Shown: positions 17,034 to 25,727, numbered from the stretch's first letter. The stretch is DNA of 64,000 nt from Terriglobales bacterium (GCA_025980765.1 JAICXB010000005.1:34653-98652), one strand, 5' to 3'. Numbers and translations: made by a program. The notes: generated from the letters alone by a model not told the origin.

Positions 17034-17983
17034 GAGTTAATTCGCTCCGGCAACTGGATCACAATTGACTGGCTCAGCACCAGCGCAATACCCACAATCT
17101 GGAGCGCGACCAGTTTCTCTCCGACAAATGCTGCGGCCAGAACGCTGGCGAATACCGGCTCAAGGCAACTGGTGACAATCGCGCTGGTTGGATCCAGCAG
17201 GCGCAGTCCGCCCAGATACAGTGCGAACGGCAACAGCATCGAGATCATTGCGAAGACGAATAGGAAAAGCCACTCGCGTCCGGAGTAGTGCTGAGCAGCG
17301 ATATGCCATGGCGGATTCACAACAATCCAGAAGATGCTCGCTGCGAGCAGGGTATAGAAGAGCACCAGCCATCGCGACGACTGCTGCAGCAGTCGCGCTC
17401 CGACCACGTTGTAAAAGCCATACGAAAACGCAGCGCCCAAAGCCGCAATAATCCCGATTGCATTTACGCGCGCCTGCGACGCCGGCCCGGCGAGCGCTAC
17501 CATTCCACATCCGACAAACGCGAAAAAGACCGCCATGCCGCGCAGCCAGGTCGCTCGCTGCTGTCGGGAGACGACCATGTACGCATATACCCACACCGGC
17601 GCGGTGTACTGCACAGTAATGGCGATGGCAACGGTGCTCTTCTGAATCGCGTAGTAGTAGAAGAAATTGGCGCCGCAGACACCGAGAACACCCATGGCAG
17701 CGCAGAGCAGCAGGGTCTTTCTGCTGGCAACCAGCTCGCGTCGCCCGCGAAAACCGAGCAGCAGTGGAATAAGTACCAGCAACGCGAACGTGGAGCGAGT
17801 CTGCGAAAGAATGAGCGGATCGATGCCGGCGCCGCGCACCCACTCGCTGCCGTTGAAGACAGCTTTGCCCCAGGCCGCCGACGCGCCGTAGCAGAACGCC
17901 GCGGCGGCGATGAGCAGGTAGCCCTCTAACTTGCGGGCATCAAGATTGAAGAATTTGTTCGAGTCGTTGTGGATCGAAGCCAA
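17030..17983 (-). CDS. EamA/DMT-family exporter
   Basis: 317 residues with ten hydrophobic helices in two EamA repeats, the layout of drug/metabolite transporters. Recognisable segments are the first-helix FCYGASAAWGKAVF, the AITVQYTAPVWVYAYMV segment at the end of repeat 1, and CLEPVFASVLAAAFVGEKL near the end of repeat 2. The substrate is unknown. The only possible start is a TTG at 17983, because two stops lie immediately upstream in frame. That start sits 44 bp inside the glutaredoxin selenoprotein candidate at 17940-18188, so expression is probably translationally coupled to it. Confidence 0.85.
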   Translation of the reverse strand: MASIHNDSNKFFNLDARKLEGYLLIAAAAFCYGASAAWGKAVFNGSEWVRGAGIDPLILSQTRSTFALLVLIPLLLGFRGRRELVASRKTLLLCAAMGVLGVCGANFFYYYAIQKSTVAIAITVQYTAPVWVYAYMVVSRQQRATWLRGMAVFFAFVGCGMVALAGPASQARVNAIGIIAALGAAFSYGFYNVVGARLLQQSSRWLVLFYTLLAASIFWIVVNPPWHIAAQHYSGREWLFLFVFAMISMLLPFALYLGGLRLLDPTSAIVTSCLEPVFASVLAAAFVGEKLVALQIVGIALVLSQSIVIQLPERINS

Positions 17984-18188
17984 TCATCACCTGGTCGTCA
18001 ACAACGATAGTGGGAGTCGAGCGGCTATGGTATTTCTCTACCAGTTCCCGCACGGCGGAATAGTTATTTGAGACATCGCGAATTTCGAATTCAATTCCTC
18101 TCTCCGAGAGGAAAGCCTCAGCAACGTGGCACGGCGGTCAGCCCGGCTGGCTGTACACCACTACCTTCTTTGACTTTCGCGCTTCCAT
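17940..18188 (-). CDS. Glutaredoxin-like selenoprotein (in-frame UGA, UPPC motif)
   Basis: 82 residues if the in-frame TGA at 18140-18138 (codon 17) is read as selenocysteine. The frame is otherwise open and reads as a full glutaredoxin: first strand VVVYSQPG, then U-P-P-C as the redox motif (Cys normally at the U), the helix HVAEAFLSERGIEFEIRDV, the cis-proline loop STPTIVV, and GFDPQRLEQIL. A strong AAGGAG (18198-18193) lies 4 nt before the ATG at 18188. A hairpin with a GGA loop lies 32 nt after the UGA. It is 33 nt downstream of the metal-exporter gene and overlaps the DMT gene start. The alternative is a pseudogene with a Cys-to-stop change, but no other damage is seen. Confidence 0.85.
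18095..18140 (-). promoter_or_regulatory. Candidate bacterial SECIS element
   Basis: Downstream of the UGA (18140-18138) the transcript has a perfect 8-bp stem, UUCCUCUC (18113-18106) with GAGAGGAA (18102-18095), closed by a GGA loop (18105-18103). The loop starts 32 nt after the UGA. Known bacterial SECIS hairpins lie within the coding region close after the UGA and have a G in the first two loop positions; this one fits on both counts. No folding program was run. Confidence 0.7.
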
Positions 18189-18221
18189 GCGACTCCTTAA
18201 TTTGTTAGATATGCAACCATC

Positions 18222-19652
18222 CTACCGCCGGTTGTCAGTTTGTGGCTCGGTGTGGATCAATACTTTGAACAGCTCCGGCGCGGCTTGCTTGAAGCGAATC
18301 TCCAGCGCCGTAGAAATCTCATGGACGCGCGCCAGGGAAAGATCATCCGGCAACGTGGTGTGACACGACAGATAGATGTGGTCGCGCACGCGCTTCAGCG
18401 CGAGCTCGTGCAGATCGATGATCTCCGGGAACTCTGTCGCGACATTTCTTAGCTTCTTTTCCAACTCCGCATCGCTCAAGCCGGCATCGCCCGGCTCAAT
18501 CGTCGCCGAGTCGCTCTCGATGTGGGTAAGGATGGAGCCGATCTCCGGCACCTCGCTGTGCATCTCGTCTTCCAGCAGAGTCACGAAGTCGTGCGCCTCC
18601 TTCAAGGAAAGGCGTTCATCCAGCTCCAGATGTTGTTCCAGATGTAGCTGCCCATTCAGGTCCTGCACATTTACATCGTGGACACTCAGATTGTGTCGGG
18701 CGGCAACGGCGCGCACACGATCGAAAATATTCTCGCTTCCCGCCGCGCGGGGCATGGCGCTAATAGTGACGTCAGCATCGGGAAGAACGCCGCGAACAGC
18801 GCTGGTGACGGACTCCGCCATATGCTCCGAATGCTGCAATGTCGCATTGCGATTAAGCCCGACTTGCACGTCGGCGAAGTAGCGGTTGCCGGCGCGGCGA
18901 ATGCGCACTCGCTCCACGTCGAGAATGCCGGGAACGTTTTCGATTGCGCGAACAATCTGAACGCGCACACCGCTGGGCGCGGCATCGAGCAATGCATCCA
19001 CCGTTTGTCGCGCCAGCCGCGAGCTGACGTAGATGATTACCCCGGCCACTGCAAGAGCAGCAATAGGGTCGGCAACTCGCAACTGAGGAATGTTCCAGTG
19101 ATGGCCGGCCCACACCAGCGCGAGCCCGACTACCACTACCCCACTGGACCAGATATCGGTGGTGAAGTGCAGAGCGTCTGCCTCGAGCGCCTGGCTGTCA
19201 TAGCGCAGTGCCGTCTTACCCAACGCGCGCGAGCGCCAGAAGTCCACAAGCATCGAGAGGAAGAGCACAGCGAATGCTGCCAGCGTGGGCTCGATCAGGA
19301 CATGGTGGAAGAAGAGCCGCCGGACCGCCTCCGTCACAATCCATACACAGGTAATAAGCAGCAGGCCGGTTTCGATGAAGGCGGAAAAATTCTCGATTTT
19401 TCCGTGGCCGTACTGGTGATCGGAGTCGGCGGGCTTGTCGGAGACCCCGACTGAGAAGAAGGTGATCACCGCCGCAATCAGGTCGAGCCCGGAATGCGCA
19501 GCCTCCGAGATCAACCCCAGGCTGCCGGTGGCGATCCCGACCACGATCTTGAGTGCGGTGAGCGCAACCGAAGCAAAAACGGAGTTGCGCGCCACCGAGC
19601 GCTTTTCACTCCGCATGCTGTCGGTTCGCGAGGAAATATAGGAAGTTGCCAT
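18222..19652 (-). CDS. Cation diffusion facilitator with three dimerisation domains
   Basis: 476 residues. Six hydrophobic helices occupy about residues 20-215. Metal-site residues are visible as His-x3-Asp in AAHSGLDLIAA and His-x3-Asp in ALHFTTDIWSS, fitting Zn/Fe/Mn export driven by protons. The C-terminal half is unusually long. It appears to hold three successive ZT_dimer-like modules, starting near VRVQIVRAIENVPGILDVERV, IFDRVRAVAARHNLSVHDVNV and LEKKLRNVATEFPEIIDLHEL. Start: ATG at 19652; the frame is open to an ATG at 19703 but that would crowd the divergent gene. The glutaredoxin candidate follows by 33 nt. Confidence 0.88.
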   Translation of the reverse strand: MATSYISSRTDSMRSEKRSVARNSVFASVALTALKIVVGIATGSLGLISEAAHSGLDLIAAVITFFSVGVSDKPADSDHQYGHGKIENFSAFIETGLLLITCVWIVTEAVRRLFFHHVLIEPTLAAFAVLFLSMLVDFWRSRALGKTALRYDSQALEADALHFTTDIWSSGVVVVGLALVWAGHHWNIPQLRVADPIAALAVAGVIIYVSSRLARQTVDALLDAAPSGVRVQIVRAIENVPGILDVERVRIRRAGNRYFADVQVGLNRNATLQHSEHMAESVTSAVRGVLPDADVTISAMPRAAGSENIFDRVRAVAARHNLSVHDVNVQDLNGQLHLEQHLELDERLSLKEAHDFVTLLEDEMHSEVPEIGSILTHIESDSATIEPGDAGLSDAELEKKLRNVATEFPEIIDLHELALKRVRDHIYLSCHTTLPDDLSLARVHEISTALEIRFKQAAPELFKVLIHTEPQTDNRR

Positions 19653-19772
19653 CGCGGGCTGGTAACCTAATCTTATACGGGATGCGTCCGCCTGCCGAGC
19701 CATGTGGCTCCGCCGGCTGTGCTAGCATTTTCCGTCCTTCCCCGCGAAATCATTGGAGGCATTTTGAACTTC

Positions 19773-20894
19773 ATGAAGTCCAGCGTTCTAACGCTTGCCC
19801 TGCTCACTGCAGCATGCTTTTGCTTTGCACAATCGGGTGCGCCGGCAGCCAATGCCGGAAGCCAATCTACGCCGACAGCTCCGGCGGCAGCCAATCCCTC
19901 TGCCCCGAAGGCGCCGGCGGAATCCAGCGTTCCGGAAACCGCTCCGGTAATCACTATCGATGGTGTTTGCGACGTTCCCACTGGAGCTGCGAAAGCAGCG
20001 GCCGCTCCAAAGACAGGAACCTCCACTGCCGCGAAATCCGGACCCGGGGAGCCGGGCGCAAATTGCAAGACGCAGATCACGAAGGCCGAGTTTGAAAAGC
20101 TGATGAAGGCGGTGGCTCCTACGGCTCCGGCCGCGGCCCGCCGGCAAATCGCGGCCAAATACTCTCAGCTCCTGATTGCCGCCAATGAAGGTGAGAAGCT
20201 CGGCGTGGATAAGGATCCCGACTTCAAAGAGCAACTCCGGCTAATGCGTCTCCAGTTGCTAGCCCAGAATGCCGAGCGCAAGCTGCAGGCCAATGCCTCG
20301 GATATCAGCGACGCGGACGCCAAAACTTATTACGAGCAGAACCCTTCCGCTTTCGAGGAGGTGCAGCTCACCAGAATCCTGGTTCCTCGCAGTAGTGACG
20401 CCAAGATTGATGCGAAGTCTATCGCCGATAGTCTGCGCCAACAATTCGCTGCAGGCGGGGATGCCGACAAACTGCAGAAGGACGCTTACACTCAGGTCAA
20501 GAACACCGGTGAGCCGCCGAGCACGAAGTTCGGAGCCAAACGCCGCGGAACTCTGCCCCCCGCGCAGGAGCAGCAAATTTTCAACCTCAAGCAGGGCGAA
20601 GTCTCGCAGGTGATTCCCGATTCGGTAGGTTTTGTGATCTATCGCGTCGATTCCAAACGCCAACTGCCTTTCGACGATGTCAAAGCAGACGTGAAGCGGC
20701 GGCTGACGCAGCAGCGTTTGACCGATGAAGGCGAGAAGATTTTCAAATCCGCAAAAACCGATTTCAATGAGGCGTATTTCGGACCGATGAACGCTGGTTC
20801 TCCGTTAGGTGGACCAGCGCCGCCTAGCATGAAACGCCCGTCCGAACCTGCGCCTGGCGCGTCCACTCAACCGGCGGCTCCGCCGAAACATTGA
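19773..20894 (+). CDS. Periplasmic PpiC-type peptidyl-prolyl isomerase / SurA-like
   Basis: About 373 residues. A signal peptide starts at the ATG at 19773 (MKSSVLTLALLTAACFCFAQ); a TTG at 19764 closer to GGAGG (19755-19759) is an equal alternative. An Ala/Pro-rich low-complexity stretch follows to about residue 90. A SurA-type N-terminal helical region then leads to a parvulin (PpiC) domain at about 195-300 (QLTRILVPRS, later LKQGEVSQVIPDSVGFVIYRV). The tail is again Pro/Ala rich. It likely assists folding of exported or outer-membrane proteins. The stop overlaps the next start (TGATG). Confidence 0.83.
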   Translation: MKSSVLTLALLTAACFCFAQSGAPAANAGSQSTPTAPAAANPSAPKAPAESSVPETAPVITIDGVCDVPTGAAKAAAAPKTGTSTAAKSGPGEPGANCKTQITKAEFEKLMKAVAPTAPAAARRQIAAKYSQLLIAANEGEKLGVDKDPDFKEQLRLMRLQLLAQNAERKLQANASDISDADAKTYYEQNPSAFEEVQLTRILVPRSSDAKIDAKSIADSLRQQFAAGGDADKLQKDAYTQVKNTGEPPSTKFGAKRRGTLPPAQEQQIFNLKQGEVSQVIPDSVGFVIYRVDSKRQLPFDDVKADVKRRLTQQRLTDEGEKIFKSAKTDFNEAYFGPMNAGSPLGGPAPPSMKRPSEPAPGASTQPAAPPKH

Positions 20895-21976
20895 TGGCTT
20901 CTGTGAAGCCTTCCCTCGTGGTGACGGGCGTTGCCGGAAATCTTGGTGCTCGCCTGTTACCGCTGCTGGAGGGCTTCAACGTCATTGGTGTTGACCTGCA
21001 TCCTCCCTCAACTTCGGTTCCGCTCGTCTTCGAAAGTATCGATTTGGGGCAGGAATCCTCCTGCGTACGTCTCGCGCAAATCCTGCGCGAAACGCGGGCT
21101 GTCGGCGTGGTGCATCTCGCGTTCGTTCTCGATCCTCTGAAGATGGACATTCTGGATCGGGAGCGGATGTGGCGCATCAATGTCGCCGGCACCGCCCGCG
21201 TGCTCGAAGCCATTGCGGAAGCCAATCGCATGGGCGGCAAAGCGGCAAAGTTCGTCCACCTCAGCAGCGTCGCCGTGTATGGCCCGAACCCGCGGCGGCC
21301 GGCCCTGGAAAGCGATCCTCTGGACGCGCACACGCTCACCTATGCAGTTCACAAACGCGAAGCAGATATGGCGGTGCAGTCGCGGGTGAAGGACTTGGGT
21401 GCCTGTAGCGTGTATCTTTTGCGGCCGCAAATCTTCTCCGGCCCGTCCGTACAGAATTACATGATTGATTGTCTGCGCGGAACTGCCTATGGTCGAGGCC
21501 GACTGGGCAAGAGACTGAAACAGCAAGGTAAGCGTCTGCCGTTCGTCTTTCCCTATGGCGGCAGATATCTGCAGAACAAGGTCCAGCTCGCGCATGTCGA
21601 CGACGTGGCGCGCTTAATTGCCTGGACATTGGCGCGGCCAAAAGAGAAAGAGCCACTCACGATTCTGAACGTCGCCGGACGCGGCGAGCCGATGACCGTG
21701 GCCGAAGCCATTCGCCTCACGGCGGCATCGGTCAAGCGTCTGCCAACCGCAGCGCTGTGCCGGCAAATCATTCGACTGATGTGGAAACTCGGCGCAACTT
21801 CTATTCCGCCGGATGCATTTCCTTACCTCATCGGGTCCTATCCAATGGACACCGGCAAGCTCAAGAAATTTCTCGGCAACGATTACGAACAGGTGATCCA
21901 GTACAGCACCGAAGCCGCGCTCATGGACGCAATGAAAGCCGTGCCACAACCAAGTTCGAAGACGCAGACCGCGTGA
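20894..21976 (+). CDS. NAD-dependent epimerase/dehydratase
   Basis: 360 residues, extended short-chain dehydrogenase family. The dinucleotide loop GVAGNLGARL is at the N-terminus, the catalytic Ser region is VHLSSVAVYGP, and the Tyr-x3-Lys pair is YAVHK. The C-terminal substrate-binding part has LAHVDDVARLIAWTL and ILNVAGRGEPMTVAEAIRL. Such enzymes act on nucleotide sugars or similar; the substrate is not evident. The ATG overlaps the isomerase stop (TGATG), so the two are co-translated, though no functional link is clear. Confidence 0.83.
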   Translation: MASVKPSLVVTGVAGNLGARLLPLLEGFNVIGVDLHPPSTSVPLVFESIDLGQESSCVRLAQILRETRAVGVVHLAFVLDPLKMDILDRERMWRINVAGTARVLEAIAEANRMGGKAAKFVHLSSVAVYGPNPRRPALESDPLDAHTLTYAVHKREADMAVQSRVKDLGACSVYLLRPQIFSGPSVQNYMIDCLRGTAYGRGRLGKRLKQQGKRLPFVFPYGGRYLQNKVQLAHVDDVARLIAWTLARPKEKEPLTILNVAGRGEPMTVAEAIRLTAASVKRLPTAALCRQIIRLMWKLGATSIPPDAFPYLIGSYPMDTGKLKKFLGNDYEQVIQYSTEAALMDAMKAVPQPSSKTQTA

Positions 21977-21981
21977 AAGGC

Positions 21982-22105
21982 CAAAGCTTTACCGCGGATT
22001 TCACGGATGGGCACGGATTTCACGGATCTGTTTGTTTCGAAATCACTCTTTGCCTATCCGTACGATCCGCGTAGATCCCGAACATCCGCCGTAAAGCTTT
22101 TGCCC
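21982..22105. repeat. Inverted repeat of CACGGAT-type words
   Basis: The gap between two convergent genes holds a left arm (AAAGCTTTACCGCGGATTTC, followed by two more CACGGAT words) and a right arm whose complement begins AAAAGCTTTACGGCGGAT. The arms are imperfect and each is made of repeated GGAT-containing words. It may serve as a bidirectional end-of-transcript hairpin. No gene is seen here. Confidence 0.7.
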
Positions 22106-22114
22106 CTCTTGGCA

Positions 22115-22873
22115 TCACTTGCGGGCACGATAAAGCCCGGCAATACCGAAACTGTATGTCTCCCAGCTTTGATTGCGAAAGCCAGCGTTACCAATCCGGC
22201 CCAGCATCTCTTCCGGAGTTGGGAATCGCGATACCGAGGCGGGCAGATATGCATATGGACCGCTCACGCCGGACAGTATTGTGCCGATTCGGGGAAGCAC
22301 GTTGCGGAAATACGCGCCGTAAAGCTTGCCCAGCAATCCGCCGGGCTCGCTGAAATCGAGAATTCCGATCTCTCCACCTTCCCGCAATACACGGTAAATC
22401 TCCCGCAGACCGGCATCGTAATTAGCAAGATTACGAAATCCGAAAGCCGAAACGACGAGATCGAATGCGTTTCCCGGAAATGGGAGCTGCAAGGCATCGG
22501 CTTCGACGACGGATATCTCTAAGCGGGCAAACTTTTCCGCGCCCCTGGTCAGCATGCCTCTCGAGAAATCTGCGCCGGCTATCAGTGCCGCAGGAGACCG
22601 TCTGCGAACTGCAGCGGCCATATCCCCGGTTCCGCAGCACAGGTCAAGCACCCGCGCGTGCGGCTGCGAAAGAAGATTGCGAAAGCGCCTGGCGGTCCTC
22701 CACCACCACAGGCGGTCGACATTCATCGAGAGCACGTGGTTCAGCAGGTCATAGCGCGGCGCAATCTCATCGAACATCTTCTGGACTGCTTGTGCCGCCG
22801 AGCGCTCGTCGGCCGCGCCGGTGGGAGCGGCACCGACTACGGGTTCGTTTCCGTCTTTGAGATGTGTCGGCAC
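22115..22873 (-). CDS. menG: Demethylmenaquinone methyltransferase (UbiE/MenG)
   Basis: 252 residues, class I SAM-dependent methyltransferase. UbiE signatures are visible: FDEIAPRYDLLNHVLSMNVD near residues 33-52, the SAM loop DLCCGTGDMAAAV, and REIYRVLREGGEIGILDFSEP, which matches the second UbiE pattern. It performs the last C-methylation in menaquinone (or ubiquinone) synthesis; menaquinone is expected in an acidobacterium. It starts 3 nt after the aroB stop on the same strand, linking it to chorismate supply. Confidence 0.92.
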   Translation of the reverse strand: MPTHLKDGNEPVVGAAPTGAADERSAAQAVQKMFDEIAPRYDLLNHVLSMNVDRLWWWRTARRFRNLLSQPHARVLDLCCGTGDMAAAVRRRSPAALIAGADFSRGMLTRGAEKFARLEISVVEADALQLPFPGNAFDLVVSAFGFRNLANYDAGLREIYRVLREGGEIGILDFSEPGGLLGKLYGAYFRNVLPRIGTILSGVSGPYAYLPASVSRFPTPEEMLGRIGNAGFRNQSWETYSFGIAGLYRARK

Positions 22874-22876
22874 AGT

Positions 22877-23977
22877 TCAATTTCGGGAAAGATAATGCAA
22901 CTGATCGACCGCATCCACGATTACCTCGTTCGATACTTTGTCGTAGATCGCAACTTTACCGACCGAAATGGGCAGAATAAAATTCACTTTGCCGCCAATT
23001 GTCTTCTTGTCCGCCTGAAGACGCTTCACGATGTCTTCTCCCCGGCTGTTCACTTCCGGTAGAGGTGAATAGGAGAGCACAGTAGAGACGATCCGTTGCG
23101 CCACATCGGCCGGAGTTTTGCGCACAGCCGTTCCAATCATGGCCGCTGCCGCCATTCCCCAACCCACCGCTTCTCCATGTAGAAAATGCTTGTAGCCGGT
23201 GTCTGCCTCAAGGGCGTGGCCGATGGTATGTCCGAAATTCAAAATGCGGCGCAGGTCAGACTCACGCTCGTCGGCGCTGACTACCTGTGCCTTGATGCGC
23301 GCTGAAGCGAGAATCACCCGCTCCATCTGTTGCAGATCGCGACCGACAATGGCTTGCTTCTTCTGCTCCAGCGCTTCAAATAACTTGCCGTCGCGAATCA
23401 CTCCGCACTTGATTACCTCGAACAAGCCTGCGCGGAGTTCGCGCTCGGGCAGCGTAACCAGCAATTCAGGATCGGAGATCACAGCGCGCGGCTGGTGAAA
23501 CGTTCCCAGCAGATTCTTTCCGGTGCGTAGATTGACGCCGGTCTTGCCTCCGATAGCTGCGTCCACCTGAGCCAGCAGCGTGGTGGGGACCTGAAACAAA
23601 GCGACGCCGCGCATGTACATTGACGCCAACAGTCCGGCCAGGTCGCCGGTAACTCCGCCACCAAACGCGATTACCGCGCAGCTACGATCGGCGCCTGTGG
23701 ACGCCATGCGTTCGGCAAGCTGCTCGAGGACCGTAACAGTTTTGCTGCGCTCACCGTCCGCCAGTTCGAGCAGTTTGTATTCGATGTTCGCTGCCGCCAG
23801 TGATTGCTCCAGTGCCTTTCCCCAAAGACTCCATACCGGCGCCGCTGCCACGACGTAGCAACGCGATTTGCGGCTCGGCAGCAGCTTTGCGATGATCTTT
23901 CCCGCCCGCCGCAGCAGGCCACGTTCCACAAGAATTGGATACTTCGAGGAACCGGTTTTGACCTCGATTTTCTTCAC
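22877..23977 (-). CDS. aroB: 3-dehydroquinate synthase
   Basis: 366 residues. It converts DAHP to 3-dehydroquinate in the shikimate pathway, with NAD and a divalent metal. The family core is present: AFGGGVTGDLAGLLASMYMRG, the PTTLLAQVDAAIGGKTGVN loop, and the metal-binding His segments in LNFGHTIGHALE and FLHGEAVGWGM. Length matches the family. It is followed by menG with a 3-nt gap. It is divergent from nadB, with about 85 bp between starts. Confidence 0.95.
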   Translation of the reverse strand: MKKIEVKTGSSKYPILVERGLLRRAGKIIAKLLPSRKSRCYVVAAAPVWSLWGKALEQSLAAANIEYKLLELADGERSKTVTVLEQLAERMASTGADRSCAVIAFGGGVTGDLAGLLASMYMRGVALFQVPTTLLAQVDAAIGGKTGVNLRTGKNLLGTFHQPRAVISDPELLVTLPERELRAGLFEVIKCGVIRDGKLFEALEQKKQAIVGRDLQQMERVILASARIKAQVVSADERESDLRRILNFGHTIGHALEADTGYKHFLHGEAVGWGMAAAAMIGTAVRKTPADVAQRIVSTVLSYSPLPEVNSRGEDIVKRLQADKKTIGGKVNFILPISVGKVAIYDKVSNEVIVDAVDQLHYLSRN

Positions 23978-24063
23978 GCGCTCTCATCATATCTCACCCA
24001 TTCCGACGAGCTTCTACGCGCCTTCTACCCGCGATTCGCATGCTACCATCGAAGGTTCTGCGC

Positions 24064-25647
24064 ATGAATTCCATCCCTTCTGAGACTGATTTCATCGTTG
24101 TGGGCGGCGGGATCGCCGGGTTGCGCGCGGCCATCGGCCTAGCCGAAGCCGGACGCGTGCTGGTGGTCAGCAAGCAGGAGGTTACGGAAAGCAATACTCA
24201 GTATGCGCAGGGCGGCATCGCGGTCGCCCTCAGCGATGAAGATGAAGTCGCATTGCATCTCCATGACACGCTGGAAGCCGGCGATGGGCTAGTGAATATT
24301 GAAGCTGCGCGCGTGCTGGTGGAGGAAGGCCCACACCGAATCCAGGAACTGATCGCGTGGGGCACCGAGTTCGATCGCAGCGGCACTCGGCTGACCTTCA
24401 CTCGCGAAGGCGCGCACAGCCGTTCGCGGATTCTGCACGCGCACGGCGACTCCACCGGACGCGAGATCGGTCGCGCGCTCATCGCCAGAGCGCGCACTCT
24501 GCCGAACATCGCGTTTACCGAGTTCGAGTTCACTGCCGATCTGTGTGTTACCGGGAATCGGGTTGCCGGCGCGCTTCTGCTCGCTCCCGATGGCACTCGC
24601 CAGATGGTTAGCGCGAAGGCAGTGTTGCTGGCCACCGGAGGCGCCGGACAGGTCTACTCCGACACCACCAATCCTTCAGTTGCGACCGGTGATGGAATCG
24701 CGATGGCGCATCGCGCAGGCGCGGCGATCTCTGACATGGAATTTTTTCAGTTCCATCCCACCGCATTGTCGCTGCCAGGCGCGCCACGGTTTCTGCTGTC
24801 GGAGGCGCTGCGTGGAGAGGGCGCGCTTCTCCTCAACAATTCGCAACAACGATTCATGCCTCGCTATCACCCGCTGGCCGAGCTCGCTCCTCGCGATGTG
24901 GTCGCGCGCGCTATCGTGCAGGAGATCGCCAACAGCAGCGCTCAGCCTGCGCTCGCATTCCTCGATTTGCGCCACCTCGACAGTGCTCACCTGCGCGAGC
25001 GCTTCCCCCGCATTTACACCACCTGCAAACAATATGGAGTGGACATCACCCGCAATCTGGTGCCGGTGCGTCCGGCTGCGCATTACCTGATGGGAGGGAT
25101 TAAGACCGACCTCGGCGGCCGCAGCACCATCGCTGGGCTCTACGCAGCGGGCGAAGCCGCCTGCACCGGCGTGCACGGCGCCAATCGACTGGCCAGCAAT
25201 TCTCTGCTCGAAGGACTGGTTTTCGGCGCCCGTGCTGCTGAGGCAATGCGGGAGGAACGACCCGGTGGCTCTGCCAAACTGGAAGCACACGGCAACGATT
25301 CAGTAGCCAATGAGAAACACGATTTACCACAGCAACTGAAAAAACTTATGTGGGAATGCGCCGGAGTGATCCGAACCAAATCGGGACTGATGCGCCTCCA
25401 GGAACAAATCGCACAGTGGAAGACGCCCACAGGTGGAGCTGCTTCGCGAGCAGCCATCGAGACCCGCAACCTTCTCGCGGTGGCAAGCTTAATCTGCGAG
25501 TCCGCGCTGGCAAGGGAAGAAAGCCGCGGCGCGCATTTCCGTACAGATTTCCCAAAGCATGACGATGCGAAGTTTCTAAAGCACTCAGTCGTGATCGGAG
25601 ATCGGATCAGTTTTGGCGAGACTGGGGGCCAACTCGAAGGTCTGTAA
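24064..25647 (+). CDS. nadB: L-aspartate oxidase
   Basis: 527 residues, a flavoprotein that oxidises L-aspartate to iminoaspartate, the first step of de novo NAD synthesis. The FAD loop is VVGGGIAGLRAAIGLAEAG. NadB/SdhA-type motifs are NTQYAQGGIAVAL, MEFFQFHPTALSLPG and GANRLASNSLLEGLVFGARAAE. The ATG at 24064 is preferred over the one at 24040 because GAAGG lies about 9 nt upstream and the conserved FAD strand begins soon after. nadA and nadC are not adjacent. Confidence 0.94.
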   Translation: MNSIPSETDFIVVGGGIAGLRAAIGLAEAGRVLVVSKQEVTESNTQYAQGGIAVALSDEDEVALHLHDTLEAGDGLVNIEAARVLVEEGPHRIQELIAWGTEFDRSGTRLTFTREGAHSRSRILHAHGDSTGREIGRALIARARTLPNIAFTEFEFTADLCVTGNRVAGALLLAPDGTRQMVSAKAVLLATGGAGQVYSDTTNPSVATGDGIAMAHRAGAAISDMEFFQFHPTALSLPGAPRFLLSEALRGEGALLLNNSQQRFMPRYHPLAELAPRDVVARAIVQEIANSSAQPALAFLDLRHLDSAHLRERFPRIYTTCKQYGVDITRNLVPVRPAAHYLMGGIKTDLGGRSTIAGLYAAGEAACTGVHGANRLASNSLLEGLVFGARAAEAMREERPGGSAKLEAHGNDSVANEKHDLPQQLKKLMWECAGVIRTKSGLMRLQEQIAQWKTPTGGAASRAAIETRNLLAVASLICESALAREESRGAHFRTDFPKHDDAKFLKHSVVIGDRISFGETGGQLEGL

Positions 25648-25650
25648 GAA

Positions 25651-25727
25651 TTGGGTAATTGTGAAATCGGGTAATTGAGTAATTATTGTCTCCCTGGTTT
25701 TCAATTACCCGATTACTCAATTACCAA
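25651..25727. repeat. GGTAATT-word inverted repeat
   Basis: Between convergent nadB and the phosphatase gene. The left arm has three GGTAATT/AGTAATT words; the right arm (25701-25726) carries the complementary words. Long runs pair, for example ATCGGGTAATTGAGTAATT. The same AATCGGGTAATT core recurs at about 47930-47945. It is likely a 3'-end hairpin shared by both genes. Confidence 0.75.

Noticed and set aside
17940..18188. Reading the glutaredoxin frame as a pseudogene
   Set aside because: The only lesion is TGA at the redox Cys position, with good ribosome binding site, intact fold and a SECIS-like hairpin. Kept as selenoprotein, pending selB/selC search.
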